Below are positions 8,450 through 17,434 of a stretch of 64,000 nucleotides of DNA, piece by piece. The notes below the pieces were generated by a model. That model was given only the letters and a program-made list of their open reading frames with translations. It was not told where the DNA came from and did not search any database. The first letter of the stretch is position 1. Each line of letters begins with the position of its first letter. Made by a program: the position numbers and the translations under genes. This DNA is from Xanthomonas hortorum. GTDB lineage: Bacteria > Pseudomonadota > Gammaproteobacteria > Xanthomonadales > Xanthomonadaceae. The DNA is taken from the NCBI RefSeq assembly GCF_002940005.1, contig NZ_MDEF01000005.1; one strand, written 5' to 3'.

Positions 8450-9022
8450 GTGTCATCGTCGCTGCGCTGGTACGCCTGGCTCGCGCTCTGGGTCGCTCTG
8501 CCCTGTATGGCGCAGCAGAAGGTGCATTCCATCGACCCGGTGCAATCGCGCTTCGGGTTCGAGATCAGAACGCGCTTCGGCATGAAGATCGAGGGGTTCT
8601 TCCCGCGTTTTCGCGGTGAGCTGGTGGAATTGCCCGACAAACGCCAACAGGTGCGCTTCCGGCTGGACGCCACCCAGGTGGAAATCCCTGGCAAGGACCG
8701 CTACACCGCGTGGATGCGCGGCGAGGATTTCTTCGATGTCGCCCAATACCCGGTGGTGGAATTCGAGTCGCTTCCCTACACCGAAGCGGTCGTGAAGCAG
8801 GGGGGCGACATCACCGGCAACCTGACCATTCGCGGAATCACGCACATCGAGACCCTGCATGTGGCGCCAGCTGAATGCGCGCGGCCGGGCTATGATTGCG
8901 ACGTGATCAGTCGTGGGACGGTGCTGCGTGGACGTTACGGAATGAATGCGTGGCAGATGGCCCTGGGTGACAGGGTGACGTTCGTTCTGCGTGGGCGGTT
9001 GCAGGAGGCGCGGCGCCCGTGA
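8450..9022 (+). CDS. YceI-family periplasmic lipid-binding protein
   Basis: A 190-residue protein starting at GTG 8450 with a signal peptide (SSSLRWYAWLALWVALPCMAQQ). Its body matches the YceI lipocalin-like barrel: VQSRFGFEIRTRFGMKIEGFF, FDVAQYPVVEFES, GNLTIRGITHIETL and YGMNAWQMALGDRVTFVL. Family members bind polyisoprenoids in the periplasm. It overlaps the downstream phospholipase D-like gene by four bases (GTGA), which points to coupled translation. Confidence 0.88.
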   Translation: MSSSLRWYAWLALWVALPCMAQQKVHSIDPVQSRFGFEIRTRFGMKIEGFFPRFRGELVELPDKRQQVRFRLDATQVEIPGKDRYTAWMRGEDFFDVAQYPVVEFESLPYTEAVVKQGGDITGNLTIRGITHIETLHVAPAECARPGYDCDVISRGTVLRGRYGMNAWQMALGDRVTFVLRGRLQEARRP

Positions 9023-11052
9023 GTTTCCTGTTGAGGGTGCTTGTGCTGGCAACGCTGTTGCTCGGCACCGGATGCGCCGGCCTGTCGCAAATCGAACGCA
9101 ACCGTGCGGCAGGCGTGGCTTCTGCTGCGCGCAGCACGCTGGTGAGCTGCACCCAGGCCAATCGCTGTGCGCTGTCCTCGCCGCTGCGCGCGCTGGGTGG
9201 CGAGGCGATCAGCAGCTCCACTGCGGCTGCGCCGCGGCACTACGCCACCATCGTCGATCGTGGCGAAGAGTCGTTGGTCGCGCGGCTCAATCTGATCCGC
9301 AGCGCCACCCGCAGCATCGATCTGCAGACCTATATCTTCGACAAGGACGATAGCGCGCGCATGGTGCTGGATGCACTGATCGACGCGGCGCAGCGCGGGG
9401 TCAAGGTGCGCATCCTGATCGACCAGCTGTCGGCGATCGCCGATCTGCAGATTCTCGGCGCGCTGTCCAGCACCCATGAAAATCTGCAGCTGCGTATCTA
9501 CAACCCCACTTTCGGCAAGGTCAAACTCAACTACTTCGACTATGCCGGCAGCGTGGTGTGCTGTTTCCGTCGCTTCAACCAGCGCATGCACAACAAGTTG
9601 CTGGTGGTGGACGATGTGCTCGGCGTGGTCGGCGGCCGCAACTACCAGGACGACTATTTCGACTGGGACAGCGAATACAACTTCCGCGACCGCGACGTGA
9701 TTCTGGCCGGCCCGGAAGTGCGTGCGATGGCGGCCAATTTCGATGCGTTCTGGCGCGCGCAGCGCAGCGTGCCGGCCGAGCGCCTGAACGATGTCGGCCG
9801 CCTGCTGCTGGAACAGGGCGCGCCGAAAATGCCGCCGGCCGACATCCGCCGCCCGGAGCGGGTGGCGCGCGTCGACCGTGAGGCGCGCGATGCGCAATTC
9901 ATCCGCGATGCGTTCGTGACCCCGGCCATGCCGGTGCAGCGCGTGCTGTATGTGGCCGACCTGCCGCAGAAACACCGCAAGGAACATGCCGCCAAAGCGG
10001 TGTCCACCGCGCCGGAGCTGGACGGCCTGATCGCCGGTGCGCAGCAGGAAGTGCTGCTGCAGACGCCGTATCTGGTGTTGTCCGATGAGGCACAGGCGAT
10101 CTTCCGCACACTGCGCACGCGCCCGCAGCCGCCACGCATCGTGGTCTCGAGCAATAGCCTGGCGGCCACCGACAACCCGATCGTGTATGCGCTGTCGTAC
10201 AAGTTCAAACGCCGCAACCTGCGCGAGCTGGGCTTCAACATCTACGAATTCAAGCCATTTCCGCTGAATGCACCGGTGGACTACGCCAATCTGGTGCCCG
10301 ACCCGCTCAATCCGCAGGCCGCCGAGCCGGTCGAGGGCGACAGCAGCGTCAATCGCGTGATCAGCGGCAGCGCGGCCGGTGACGCGGTGCGTGGCAGCGG
10401 TGGCAGCAATAGCAACAGTGGCGGCGGAACACCGGGGAGTGCCATTCGCGGCAGCGGTGGTGGCGCGGGGCGTGCGCCCGGCGGCAGCGAGGTCGACCGG
10501 CGTGTACTGCGTACCGAAACGCGGCCCTCGTTCCTGGGCACGCGTGCGGTCAACAAGCCGCTGCCGGTCACCCGCGCCGGCGCGCGCATGGGCCTGCATG
10601 CCAAGTCGTTGGTGGTGGACCGGCGCATCGGCGTGATCGGCACGCACAACTTCGACCCGCGCAGCGAGAACTACAACACCGAAGCGGCGGTGGTGATCGA
10701 CGATGCGCGCTTTGCGCAGGCGCTGGCTGCCAGCATCGAGCGCGACATCGCGCCGGAAAATGCCTGGACCGTGGCCTCGCGCGAAAAGCCGCCGGTGCTG
10801 AGCGGACTGAACTACAGCGTGGGCAAGGTGTCCGAATCGTTGCCGGTGCTGGATTTCTGGCCCTGGCGCTATGCCACCAATTACGAATTCCAGCCTGGCC
10901 CCGGCTGCCCGTTTCCACTCAAGCGCCAGGACCCGCAGTTCCGGCAGTGCTATGTGGCGGTGGGCGACTTCCCCGAGGTCAACGTCGGCCCGAAGTGGTT
11001 GCTGGTGCGGATGCTGACCGCCTTCGGTGCCGGCCTGGTGCCGATTCTGTGA
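9019..11052 (+). CDS. Phospholipase D/cardiolipin synthase-like protein
   Basis: A 677-residue protein with N-terminal MSFLLRVLVLATLLLGTGCAG, probably a lipoprotein or anchored signal. Two HKD motifs define the phospholipase D superfamily: HNKLLVVDDVLGVVGGRN near residue 193 and HAKSLVVDRRIGVIGTHN near residue 530. This is the layout of cardiolipin synthase-type transphosphatidylases acting at the cell envelope. Between the two halves, at about residues 440-495, sits a Gly/Ser-rich low-complexity linker (GSGGSNSNSGGGTPGSA) that most relatives lack. The start overlaps yceI. Whether it makes cardiolipin or hydrolyses lipids is unresolved. Confidence 0.85.
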   Translation: MSFLLRVLVLATLLLGTGCAGLSQIERNRAAGVASAARSTLVSCTQANRCALSSPLRALGGEAISSSTAAAPRHYATIVDRGEESLVARLNLIRSATRSIDLQTYIFDKDDSARMVLDALIDAAQRGVKVRILIDQLSAIADLQILGALSSTHENLQLRIYNPTFGKVKLNYFDYAGSVVCCFRRFNQRMHNKLLVVDDVLGVVGGRNYQDDYFDWDSEYNFRDRDVILAGPEVRAMAANFDAFWRAQRSVPAERLNDVGRLLLEQGAPKMPPADIRRPERVARVDREARDAQFIRDAFVTPAMPVQRVLYVADLPQKHRKEHAAKAVSTAPELDGLIAGAQQEVLLQTPYLVLSDEAQAIFRTLRTRPQPPRIVVSSNSLAATDNPIVYALSYKFKRRNLRELGFNIYEFKPFPLNAPVDYANLVPDPLNPQAAEPVEGDSSVNRVISGSAAGDAVRGSGGSNSNSGGGTPGSAIRGSGGGAGRAPGGSEVDRRVLRTETRPSFLGTRAVNKPLPVTRAGARMGLHAKSLVVDRRIGVIGTHNFDPRSENYNTEAAVVIDDARFAQALAASIERDIAPENAWTVASREKPPVLSGLNYSVGKVSESLPVLDFWPWRYATNYEFQPGPGCPFPLKRQDPQFRQCYVAVGDFPEVNVGPKWLLVRMLTAFGAGLVPIL

Positions 11053-11183
11053 TCGCATAGGCGCGTCGCTCACTGGCCGCTATCGTGACGATATGTCTCT
11101 GGCGCGGAGACGGAACTGCGCCTGGATCAATCAGGGCAGTCAGCGACAGTTGAACCAGATCCTCCGGGCGCAGATGCTGTTGC

Positions 11184-11239
11184 GATTCCCGATTCCCGAT
11201 TCCCGATTCCCGATTCCCGATTCCCGATTCCCGATTCCC
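11184..11239. repeat. Heptanucleotide tandem array, GATTCCC x 8
   Basis: Eight perfect copies of GATTCCC in a row, directly upstream of a second array of a different heptamer. Such short tandem arrays expand and contract by slippage. Confidence 0.97.
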
Positions 11240-11240
11240 C

Positions 11241-11296
11241 CAATCCCCAATCCCCAATCCCCAATCCCCAATCCCCAATCCCCAATCCCCAATCCC
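11241..11296. repeat. Heptanucleotide tandem array, CAATCCC x 8
   Basis: Eight perfect copies of CAATCCC end 6 bases before the ATG of the thioesterase gene and occupy the place where a ribosome-binding site would be. Two copies of the same heptamer recur near 29937-29950. Confidence 0.97.
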
Positions 11297-11302
11297 CAGC
11301 CT

Positions 11303-11731
11303 ATGACCTTCCGCGACCCCGTCGATCTTGCTGCCCTCAACGCCTCCAGCCGCGACACCTTGATCGAACATCTGGGCATCGTGTTCACAGACGCCGGCGA
11401 CGATTGGTTGCGCGCCACCATGCCGGTGGATTCGCGCACCAAGCAGCCGTACGGCTTGCTGCACGGCGGTGCGTCGGTGGTGCTGGCCGAAACCCTGGGC
11501 AGTAGCGCCGGCAATCTGTGCGTGGATATGACCACCCAGATGTGCGTGGGGTTGGAGATCAACGCCAACCATCTGCGTGCGGCGTATCAGGACGTGGTCA
11601 CTGGCACCGCGCGCGCCGTGCATATCGGGCGCAGTACGCAGGTGTGGGACATCACCATCGAAAACCCGGCCGGCAAGCGCGTGTGCGTTTCGCGGCTCAC
11701 CTTGGCCGTGGTCCCGCGCAGCAATGGCTGA
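11303..11731 (+). CDS. Hotdog-fold acyl-CoA thioesterase (PaaI/MenI type)
   Basis: The 142-residue protein carries the hotdog thioesterase pattern, with RTKQPYGLLHGGASVVLAETLGSSA at its heart; HGG and the catalytic Glu are present. VGLEINANHLRA and GRSTQVWDITIEN follow. Relatives hydrolyse aryl- or acyl-CoA thioesters such as DHNA-CoA. I place the start at ATG 11303 because residues before it would be encoded by heptamer repeats. No Shine-Dalgarno sequence is visible, since CAATCCC repeats end 6 bases upstream. Copy-number changes could therefore affect expression. Confidence 0.88.
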   Translation: MTFRDPVDLAALNASSRDTLIEHLGIVFTDAGDDWLRATMPVDSRTKQPYGLLHGGASVVLAETLGSSAGNLCVDMTTQMCVGLEINANHLRAAYQDVVTGTARAVHIGRSTQVWDITIENPAGKRVCVSRLTLAVVPRSNG

Positions 11732-11848
11732 GCCCGCCGTGCAAGCACATGGGTGGAACAGCGCCACCCGCTGCCGGCACTGCGCGCGTGCCAAGCTGCT
11801 GTCACAATAGTCGCGCTTCCTTCCCCTGGTACCGGTCCCGTTCCTGCA

Positions 11849-12652
11849 ATGAGCGAGTCATCCCTGGACGCCACGCGCGATGCTGGCGGCGTGCTGCGTT
11901 GGTTCCGGTACCTGTATCGGGTACCGCTACTGCTGGTGCACCTGAGCATCTGTCTGCCGATCACCATGCTGTGCGTGGTGGCGCCGCCGCTGGCGCGCAT
12001 CCGTACCGGCCACGACGACACCCTGGACGAGTGGATGATCCGCTGGTGGCAGGGCAATCTGATGCGCATCTTCGGATTTCGTTTGCGTCATTTCGGCACT
12101 CCGCTGCCGGGCGCTGCGTTGTTCGTCGCCAATCACGTCAGCTGGATCGACATCTCGATGCTGCACAGCCAACGCGTGATGGGCTTTGTGGCCAAGCGCG
12201 AGATCGCCGGCTGGCCGCTGGTGGGCTGGCTGGCGGCCAAGGGCCAGACCATCTTCCATCAGCGCGGCAATACCGAATCGCTGGGCGGCGTGCTGCAGGA
12301 AATGCTGGCGCGGCTGCAAAGCGGCAAACCGGTGGGCGTGTTTCCGGAAGGGCGCACCCGCGGCGGCACCGAGGTCGGCCCGTTCCATGCGCGCATCTTC
12401 CAGGCCGCGGTCGAGGCCGGCGTGCCGGTGCAACCGGTGGCGTTGCGTTACGGCGAGCGCGGCAATGCGCAGGCGGTGGTGGCGTTCGGCGAGCGCGAGA
12501 GTTTCTTCGACAACATCGTGCGTCTGCTCGGCGAGCCGGCGCGGCTGGCCGAAGTGCATTTTCTCGAGCCGATCCGCGCGCTGGATATCGACGGACGTCG
12601 CCGCCTGGCCGACACCTCGCGTCAACGCATCATTGCGGCCATGGAGTCCTAG
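11849..12652 (+). CDS. 1-acyl-sn-glycerol-3-phosphate acyltransferase (PlsC family)
   Basis: A 267-residue acyltransferase. N-terminal hydrophobic segments (about residues 18-50) precede the catalytic NHVSWID (HX4D) motif near residue 93. KREIAGWPLVGWLAAKG and the lysophosphatidate-binding VFPEGRTRGG motif follow near residue 162. The family acylates lysophosphatidic acid at the inner membrane. The ATG at 11849 is chosen because it begins the family-like sequence MSESSLDATRD. It lies between the thioesterase and a YheT-like hydrolase, all on the plus strand. Some relatives act on ornithine or other lysolipids, so the exact acceptor is open. Confidence 0.88.
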   Translation: MSESSLDATRDAGGVLRWFRYLYRVPLLLVHLSICLPITMLCVVAPPLARIRTGHDDTLDEWMIRWWQGNLMRIFGFRLRHFGTPLPGAALFVANHVSWIDISMLHSQRVMGFVAKREIAGWPLVGWLAAKGQTIFHQRGNTESLGGVLQEMLARLQSGKPVGVFPEGRTRGGTEVGPFHARIFQAAVEAGVPVQPVALRYGERGNAQAVVAFGERESFFDNIVRLLGEPARLAEVHFLEPIRALDIDGRRRLADTSRQRIIAAMES

Positions 12653-12714
12653 CCCGCGATGCGTATGCTCATCACTCCTGCGGCCGACGCGACAGTGCCT
12701 GGCCCGATGAGCGC

Positions 12715-13701
12715 ATGAACGTCTCCGACTACTCGCCGCCCCGCTGGTTGCGCAATCCGCATGTGCAATCACTGCTGGGCAGCAGTGCGTTGCGCCGGAT
12801 CCGCAGCCGCCAGTTGCTGGCCGCCAGCGGCGCGGTGACCAGCGAACATATTCTCGACGGCGGCGACGGCGTACGCCTGCAGGGCTGGATGAGCATCCCG
12901 CCCGGCGATGCACCGGTGCGCGCCACCGTGCTGCTGCTGCACGGCTGGGAAGGCAGCGCCGATTCCAATTACATGCGGCTCACCGCTGCGCGCCTGCTGG
13001 GCCTGGGCTATCAGGTGTTCCGGCTGAATTTCCGCGACCACGGCGGCACCCATCACCTCAATGTGGATCTGTTTCACTCCGATCGCATCGATGAAGTGGT
13101 CAACGCTGCAGGCGATCTGTGGCGGCGCTTTCCCGCGCCGCAGTTATTGGTGGCCGGTTATTCGCTGGGCGGCAATTTCGCACTGCGGCTCGCCCTGCGC
13201 GCGCCGGCGGCCGGCCTGCCGGTGGCGCGGGTCGCAGCGGTGTGCCCGCTGCTGGATCCGGCCGCCACCATGCTGCAGCTGGAAAAAGGCCCGCAGTTCT
13301 ACGATTGGTATTTCCGCCGGCGCTGGCGCGAATCGCTGTTGCGCAAACGCAAGCTGTTTCCCGATCAGCACGGCTACGACGATGCCACCCTGGCGCTGGA
13401 CATGCGCGGCCTGATGGCCTGGCTGGCCGAGCAGCACACCGGGCACGGCTCGCTGCAGGCGTATTTCGACAGTTATTCGATTGCCGGCGAACGCCTGGCC
13501 GGCCTGCAGGTGCCGGTCCACATCCTGATGGCCGAAGACGACCCGGTGATTCCGTTCGCCGATTTCGCCGGCTGGCATCTGCCCGCGCACGCCCAGCTGG
13601 AAATCGCACGCTGGGGCGGCCATTGCGGCTTTCTGGAAAATGCCCGCGGCGATGGATTTGCCGAACGCTGGGTCGCCGAGCGGCTGACCGCTGCGCTCTA
13701 G
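12715..13701 (+). CDS. YheT-family alpha/beta hydrolase
   Basis: The 328-residue hydrolase begins PPRWLRNPHVQSLLGS, the hallmark of the YheT/ABHD1 group. TVLLLHGWEGSADSNYMR follows as the oxyanion region. The nucleophile elbow is VAGYSLGGNFALRL near residue 148. MAEDDPVIP carries the acid and WGGHCGFLE the catalytic His. Members hydrolyse medium-chain or membrane-derived esters. The ATG at 12715 directly follows a short ATG-TGA, leaving only this frame. It is the last gene before an AT-richer gap. Confidence 0.88.
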   Translation: MNVSDYSPPRWLRNPHVQSLLGSSALRRIRSRQLLAASGAVTSEHILDGGDGVRLQGWMSIPPGDAPVRATVLLLHGWEGSADSNYMRLTAARLLGLGYQVFRLNFRDHGGTHHLNVDLFHSDRIDEVVNAAGDLWRRFPAPQLLVAGYSLGGNFALRLALRAPAAGLPVARVAAVCPLLDPAATMLQLEKGPQFYDWYFRRRWRESLLRKRKLFPDQHGYDDATLALDMRGLMAWLAEQHTGHGSLQAYFDSYSIAGERLAGLQVPVHILMAEDDPVIPFADFAGWHLPAHAQLEIARWGGHCGFLENARGDGFAERWVAERLTAAL

Positions 13702-14315
13702 AGCTTGCTCTCTGCGTTGCCGTGCCAAGTGATGCGCGGCGCATCACTCCAGGCACACCAATTACCCAGTCAGACAAAATAGGCAACTGATGCGCCTTTT
13801 AAGTCGCCGCGCCAAAAGCGACTTGAACGAATTGCTAGTCCGCGTAAGAGCTCAGTGTCCCTTCCCACCATCCGTTGGCAACAAGACGCAATGGCTCGAA
13901 GTAAAAACATTGTTGATTTATGCGAAGTTTCAGCAGCCCGGTGCCTATGAGCGCAGGTAGCGTTGGGCCTTTAACTAAGGTCCTACTTCTGCCCGGGGGT
14001 TGCCAGCTTTGAGCCCCCATAGGCATTGGTAAGTTGATTGGTCGAGCAACTGATTTTTCAACCTGTACGTTGAATGCATTTTCCCCAATGAATAGATGTC
14101 CAGCGACCATTCTTAACCTTCCGAGCTTTACGCGTTTGATAAGAAAATCCAAGCTAGCACGCGTTTTTCAGGGCAAGATTTCATTGTTTCCGAAGCTTGA
14201 TGTGCGTGCCCAGCGTGCTTGCCCTGTGTCGCATATCTTTTCGATGTGCATAAGACCCTAAGCCGTCCCACCGCGCATCGTTACAATAGGCGTTTGTCCT
14301 GGACACGCCACCGCC
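13702..14315. other. AT-richer islet between yheT-like and TPR genes
   Basis: From about 13780 to 14240 base composition drops visibly below that of the flanks, with many AT-rich words. The only sizeable open frame is the minus-strand one at 13835-14152. No repeat ends, tRNA or integrase were seen. GTTACAATAGG just before 14296 resembles a -10 region for the next gene. Confidence 0.5.
13835..14152 (-). CDS. Hypothetical protein in an AT-richer islet
   Basis: The open frame of 105 codons starts at TTG (MDFLIKRVKLGRLRMVAGHLFIGENAF); the first ATG is 14 codons in. It ends LRLVANGWWEGTLSSYAD. I recognise no family. No strong ribosome site is visible, and codon use is less GC-biased than in its neighbours, consistent with foreign DNA or a decayed gene. 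It could equally be non-coding. Listed because it is the only candidate in the islet. Confidence 0.3.
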   Translation of the reverse strand: MDFLIKRVKLGRLRMVAGHLFIGENAFNVQVEKSVARPINLPMPMGAQSWQPPGRSRTLVKGPTLPALIGTGLLKLRINQQCFYFEPLRLVANGWWEGTLSSYAD

Positions 14316-16388
14316 ATGCAAGACGCCATTCTCCAAGCCCTGCGCCGCAATGCGGCCGACGATGCGGTGGCGCTGGCCCGCGAGTGGGTCATCAGCGCGC
14401 CGGATAATGCCGCTGCGCATCGCTGGCTCGGCCTGGCCTTGCAGCAGCAGGGTCAGCCAGCGCTGGCGCTGGCCAGTATCGAAACCGCGCTGACGCTGAC
14501 GCCGGAAGATGCCGACCTGCATCTGCTGCGCGCCGGCTTGCTACTGGCCACGCGCGATCTGTCTGCGGCCGATGCCGCGTTGTCGCGCACCACCGCACTC
14601 GACCCGAACCAGTTCAACGCCTACGTGATGCAGGCACATCTGGCGGTGGCGCGCGGCGATCTGGACGATGCGCAGCGGCTGAGCCGCACCGCGGCGCGGC
14701 TGGCGCCGGAGCATCCGCAGCTGCTGGCCGTCGATGGCGTGGTGGAGCTGCGCCGCGGCCAGAGCGACCACGCGCTGTCGCTGCTCACCCGCGCCGCCGA
14801 GCAGTTGCCGGACGATCCGCGTGTACTGTTCGCACTGGGCTTTGCGTATCTGCAGAAAGAACACTTCGCGTTCGCCGAGCGTGCCTTCGAGCGCGTGGTC
14901 GAGCTCAATCCGCCGGGCACCGCGCTGCGCGCCTTTATCGCCCAGCTGGCCCAGCGCCAGGGCCGCCTGGACGATGCGCTGGCCGCGATGCAGGGCGTGT
15001 TCGCCCAGCCCGGTGGCGACATCCCGGCCATGCGCCGGCTCGCGGGCGAAATGGAATTGCAGGCCGGTCGTCCCGACCAGGCCGTGGCGCACTTGCGCCT
15101 GGCGTTTGCCCACTGGCCGGCCGACCGGCGCACGCTGCACGCGCTACTGACCGCCTGGGAGCGATTGGGCGCGGTCGACGACGCACGCGACACTCTGGAC
15201 GCGGCGTTGGCCACCTCGGTCAGTGCGCATGATCTATGGCTGGCGCGCCTGGCGGTGGAGCCGGTCGGCGGGCCACAGGCGCAGGCGGTGATCGAGCGCT
15301 GGCTGCTGGGCATGCCCGAGCATCTGCCGGCGCTGGAAGCGCTGATGCGCGTGCACGACATGCAAGGCCATGCCGAAGAAGCCGAAATGGTGGCGCGGCA
15401 GATCGTGGCGGTGGAACCGGGTCGTATCAGCGGCGAGCAGCGCATCGTCGAAGCCCTGCTGGAGCGCGACCCGCCGGCAGCGATCGCCTGCGTCCAATCC
15501 TTGATCGACTCGCTGCCAGAGAACCAGCAGACCGTGCTGCGGCCGTGGCTGGGCAATGTACAGGACCGCGCCGGCCAGCCCGATGCGGCGCTGGCCACCT
15601 GGATGCAGTTCCAGCGCGAGCAGGCCCAGCACCGTCTGCCGTTGCCGCCGCAGGCCGCAAAGCAGCCGATGCAGTGGCCGGCGTTGGGCACCATCCCCGA
15701 CGCGGTGACCGCGCGCCCGCTATTCGTCTGGGGCGTGCCCGGCTCGCATGTCGAACGCCTGATCGCAGTGATGGGCGCGGCCACCCCGCTGGTGCGCGAC
15801 GACCGTTACGGCACCACCCCGCCGTCCGACGCGCTGCAGAGCTATCGCAGCGTCGAACAGCTGGCCTCCGGCGAACTGGCGCCGCTGGCGCTGGTGGAAG
15901 GCTGGAAGGCGCAGTTGCCGCGGCGCGGTATCGACGACGGCAACGTCATCGACTGGCTGCTGTGGTGGGACAACACCTTGCTCACTGCACTGCGCCCGCA
16001 CCTGCCCGAAGGCCGGCTGGCAATCGCATTGCGTGACCCGCGCGACATGCTGCTGGACTGGTTGTCGGCCGGTGCGCCTGCGCCGTTGGCCGTGCAATCG
16101 CCGCAGCAGGCCACCGACTGGTTGCTGGCGGCGCTGGAGCAACTCGCCGTGCTGCACGAGCGCGATCTGTATCCGCACCGGATCATCCGCCTGGACGGCA
16201 TCGAGAGCGACCCGCAGGGTATTTCCACCGCGCTGGAACAGGCCTTCGGGCTGAGCTTCCCACTGATCGAGCCGCGCGGCCCCGCACGTCTGGCCTCGGG
16301 CCGCTGGCGCAACTATCGCAGCGTGCTGGGCGCGCAATTCGATCTGCTCACGTTGATCGCAGTGCGCTTCGGTTATCCCCAAGACTGA
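14316..16388 (+). CDS. Large TPR protein with a possible degenerate sulfotransferase-like C-terminus
   Basis: In this 690-residue cytoplasmic protein the first 400 residues are tandem tetratricopeptide repeats, for example AAAHRWLGLALQQQGQPALALASIETAL, then VELRRGQSDHALSLLTRAAEQLPDDPRVLFALGFAYLQ, then GRPDQAVAHLRLAF. The last 240 residues, from about 455 (ARPLFVWGVPGSHVERLIAVMG), resemble in layout the TPR-sulfotransferase proteins, but I see no clear PAPS-binding motif. The ATG at 16 bases after the promoter-like TACAAT box is the natural start. It stands alone. The function is probably scaffolding; sulfotransfer is unproven. Confidence 0.8.
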   Translation: MQDAILQALRRNAADDAVALAREWVISAPDNAAAHRWLGLALQQQGQPALALASIETALTLTPEDADLHLLRAGLLLATRDLSAADAALSRTTALDPNQFNAYVMQAHLAVARGDLDDAQRLSRTAARLAPEHPQLLAVDGVVELRRGQSDHALSLLTRAAEQLPDDPRVLFALGFAYLQKEHFAFAERAFERVVELNPPGTALRAFIAQLAQRQGRLDDALAAMQGVFAQPGGDIPAMRRLAGEMELQAGRPDQAVAHLRLAFAHWPADRRTLHALLTAWERLGAVDDARDTLDAALATSVSAHDLWLARLAVEPVGGPQAQAVIERWLLGMPEHLPALEALMRVHDMQGHAEEAEMVARQIVAVEPGRISGEQRIVEALLERDPPAAIACVQSLIDSLPENQQTVLRPWLGNVQDRAGQPDAALATWMQFQREQAQHRLPLPPQAAKQPMQWPALGTIPDAVTARPLFVWGVPGSHVERLIAVMGAATPLVRDDRYGTTPPSDALQSYRSVEQLASGELAPLALVEGWKAQLPRRGIDDGNVIDWLLWWDNTLLTALRPHLPEGRLAIALRDPRDMLLDWLSAGAPAPLAVQSPQQATDWLLAALEQLAVLHERDLYPHRIIRLDGIESDPQGISTALEQAFGLSFPLIEPRGPARLASGRWRNYRSVLGAQFDLLTLIAVRFGYPQD

Positions 16389-16562
16389 GCGGCGACCGAA
16401 ATGGCTGCGCTCACTGTCGGGTGGGCGCGGCATTGTTCGCTGGCGTGATGAACCGGCAGCGATACACCCAACCGAGCGCATCAGAGGGTTCCATTGCGAT
16501 GGCTTCCACTGCTGCGCAGACCCAGGCACCCTGATCAGCATCATCCCTCACGGAGACCCTGC

Positions 16563-17174
16563 ATGCGCCTGACCAGCAACAGCATCGAAAACGGCAAGCC
16601 CATCGCGGTGGAGTTTGCGGCCGGCACGCCGGAGGGCTTTGCGCCCAACCGCAACCCGCATCTTGCCTGGAGCGAGGTACCCGAAGGCACGCGTTCGTTC
16701 GCACTGCTGTGCCTGGATCCGGATGTACCGACCGTGCCGGAAACCGTGGGCCGCGACGATGTGCAGATTCCGGTCGACCAGCCACGCACCGATTTTGTGC
16801 ATTGGGCCATGGCCGACATCCCCGCTGAAGTGCACGAGATCGCCGCAGCCAGTTGCAGCGACGGCTTCGTGCCCAAGGGCAAATCGCAGCCGGCCGGCCC
16901 GGCCGGTGCGCGTCAAGGTCTGAATTCGTACACCGAATGGTTTGCCGGCAATGCCGACATGGCCGGCAACTACCTGGGCTACGACGGTCCGTACCCGCCG
17001 TTCAACGACTTGCGCGTGCACCGCTATTTCTTCCGCGTGTTCGCGCTGGATGTTGCGCAGCTCAGCCTGCCCGAGACCTTCACTGCGGCCGATGTGCTGT
17101 CGGCGATTCAAGGCCATGTGCTGGCCGAAGCGGCGTTGCATGGCACCTATACGTTGAATCCGTCGCTGCGCTAA
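16563..17174 (+). CDS. PEBP-family (YbhB/YbcL) phosphatidylethanolamine-binding-like protein
   Basis: A 203-residue protein of the Raf-kinase-inhibitor-like family. NRNPHLAWSEVPEGTRSFALLCLDPDVPT contains the ligand-site DPD. FVHWAMADIPAEV, YLGYDGPYPPFNDLRVHRYFFRVFALD and the terminal HGTYTLN complete the pattern. Bacterial members bind anionic ligands; their cellular role is poorly known. No signal peptide, so probably cytoplasmic. GGAG lies 8 bases before the ATG. Confidence 0.9.
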   Translation: MRLTSNSIENGKPIAVEFAAGTPEGFAPNRNPHLAWSEVPEGTRSFALLCLDPDVPTVPETVGRDDVQIPVDQPRTDFVHWAMADIPAEVHEIAAASCSDGFVPKGKSQPAGPAGARQGLNSYTEWFAGNADMAGNYLGYDGPYPPFNDLRVHRYFFRVFALDVAQLSLPETFTAADVLSAIQGHVLAEAALHGTYTLNPSLR

Positions 17175-17434
17175 GAGCGCCTAACAACGGCTGTGCCGCC
17201 GCCATGCGGGCATCGTCGCTGCCGGGCCGAGTGCTGGGTTACGTTGCCCGGCAACTCGGTAGCGGCATCCATCAATCGATCACTTCACTCCTGCATGCCG
17301 TCCGCATCTGATCTGACGACCGCTCGCTATCTGTTGGTAGTTACTGTCAGTAGCCTGCATCTGCACGTCACATCTGCGCGCGTTGATTGCATCGGCGATC
17401 ACGCTGATTACGCCACGCAGTCAAAACTCGACTG

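Noticed and set aside
8935..11073. Antisense open frame of 712 codons opposite the phospholipase D-like gene
   Set aside because: The plus-strand frame has two HKD motifs and a signal peptide; the reverse has none.
11027..11302. Upstream in-frame extension of the thioesterase through the heptamer arrays
   Set aside because: It would encode FPIPDSR and PNPQSPI repeats with no counterpart in hotdog enzymes; the conserved protein starts at 11303.
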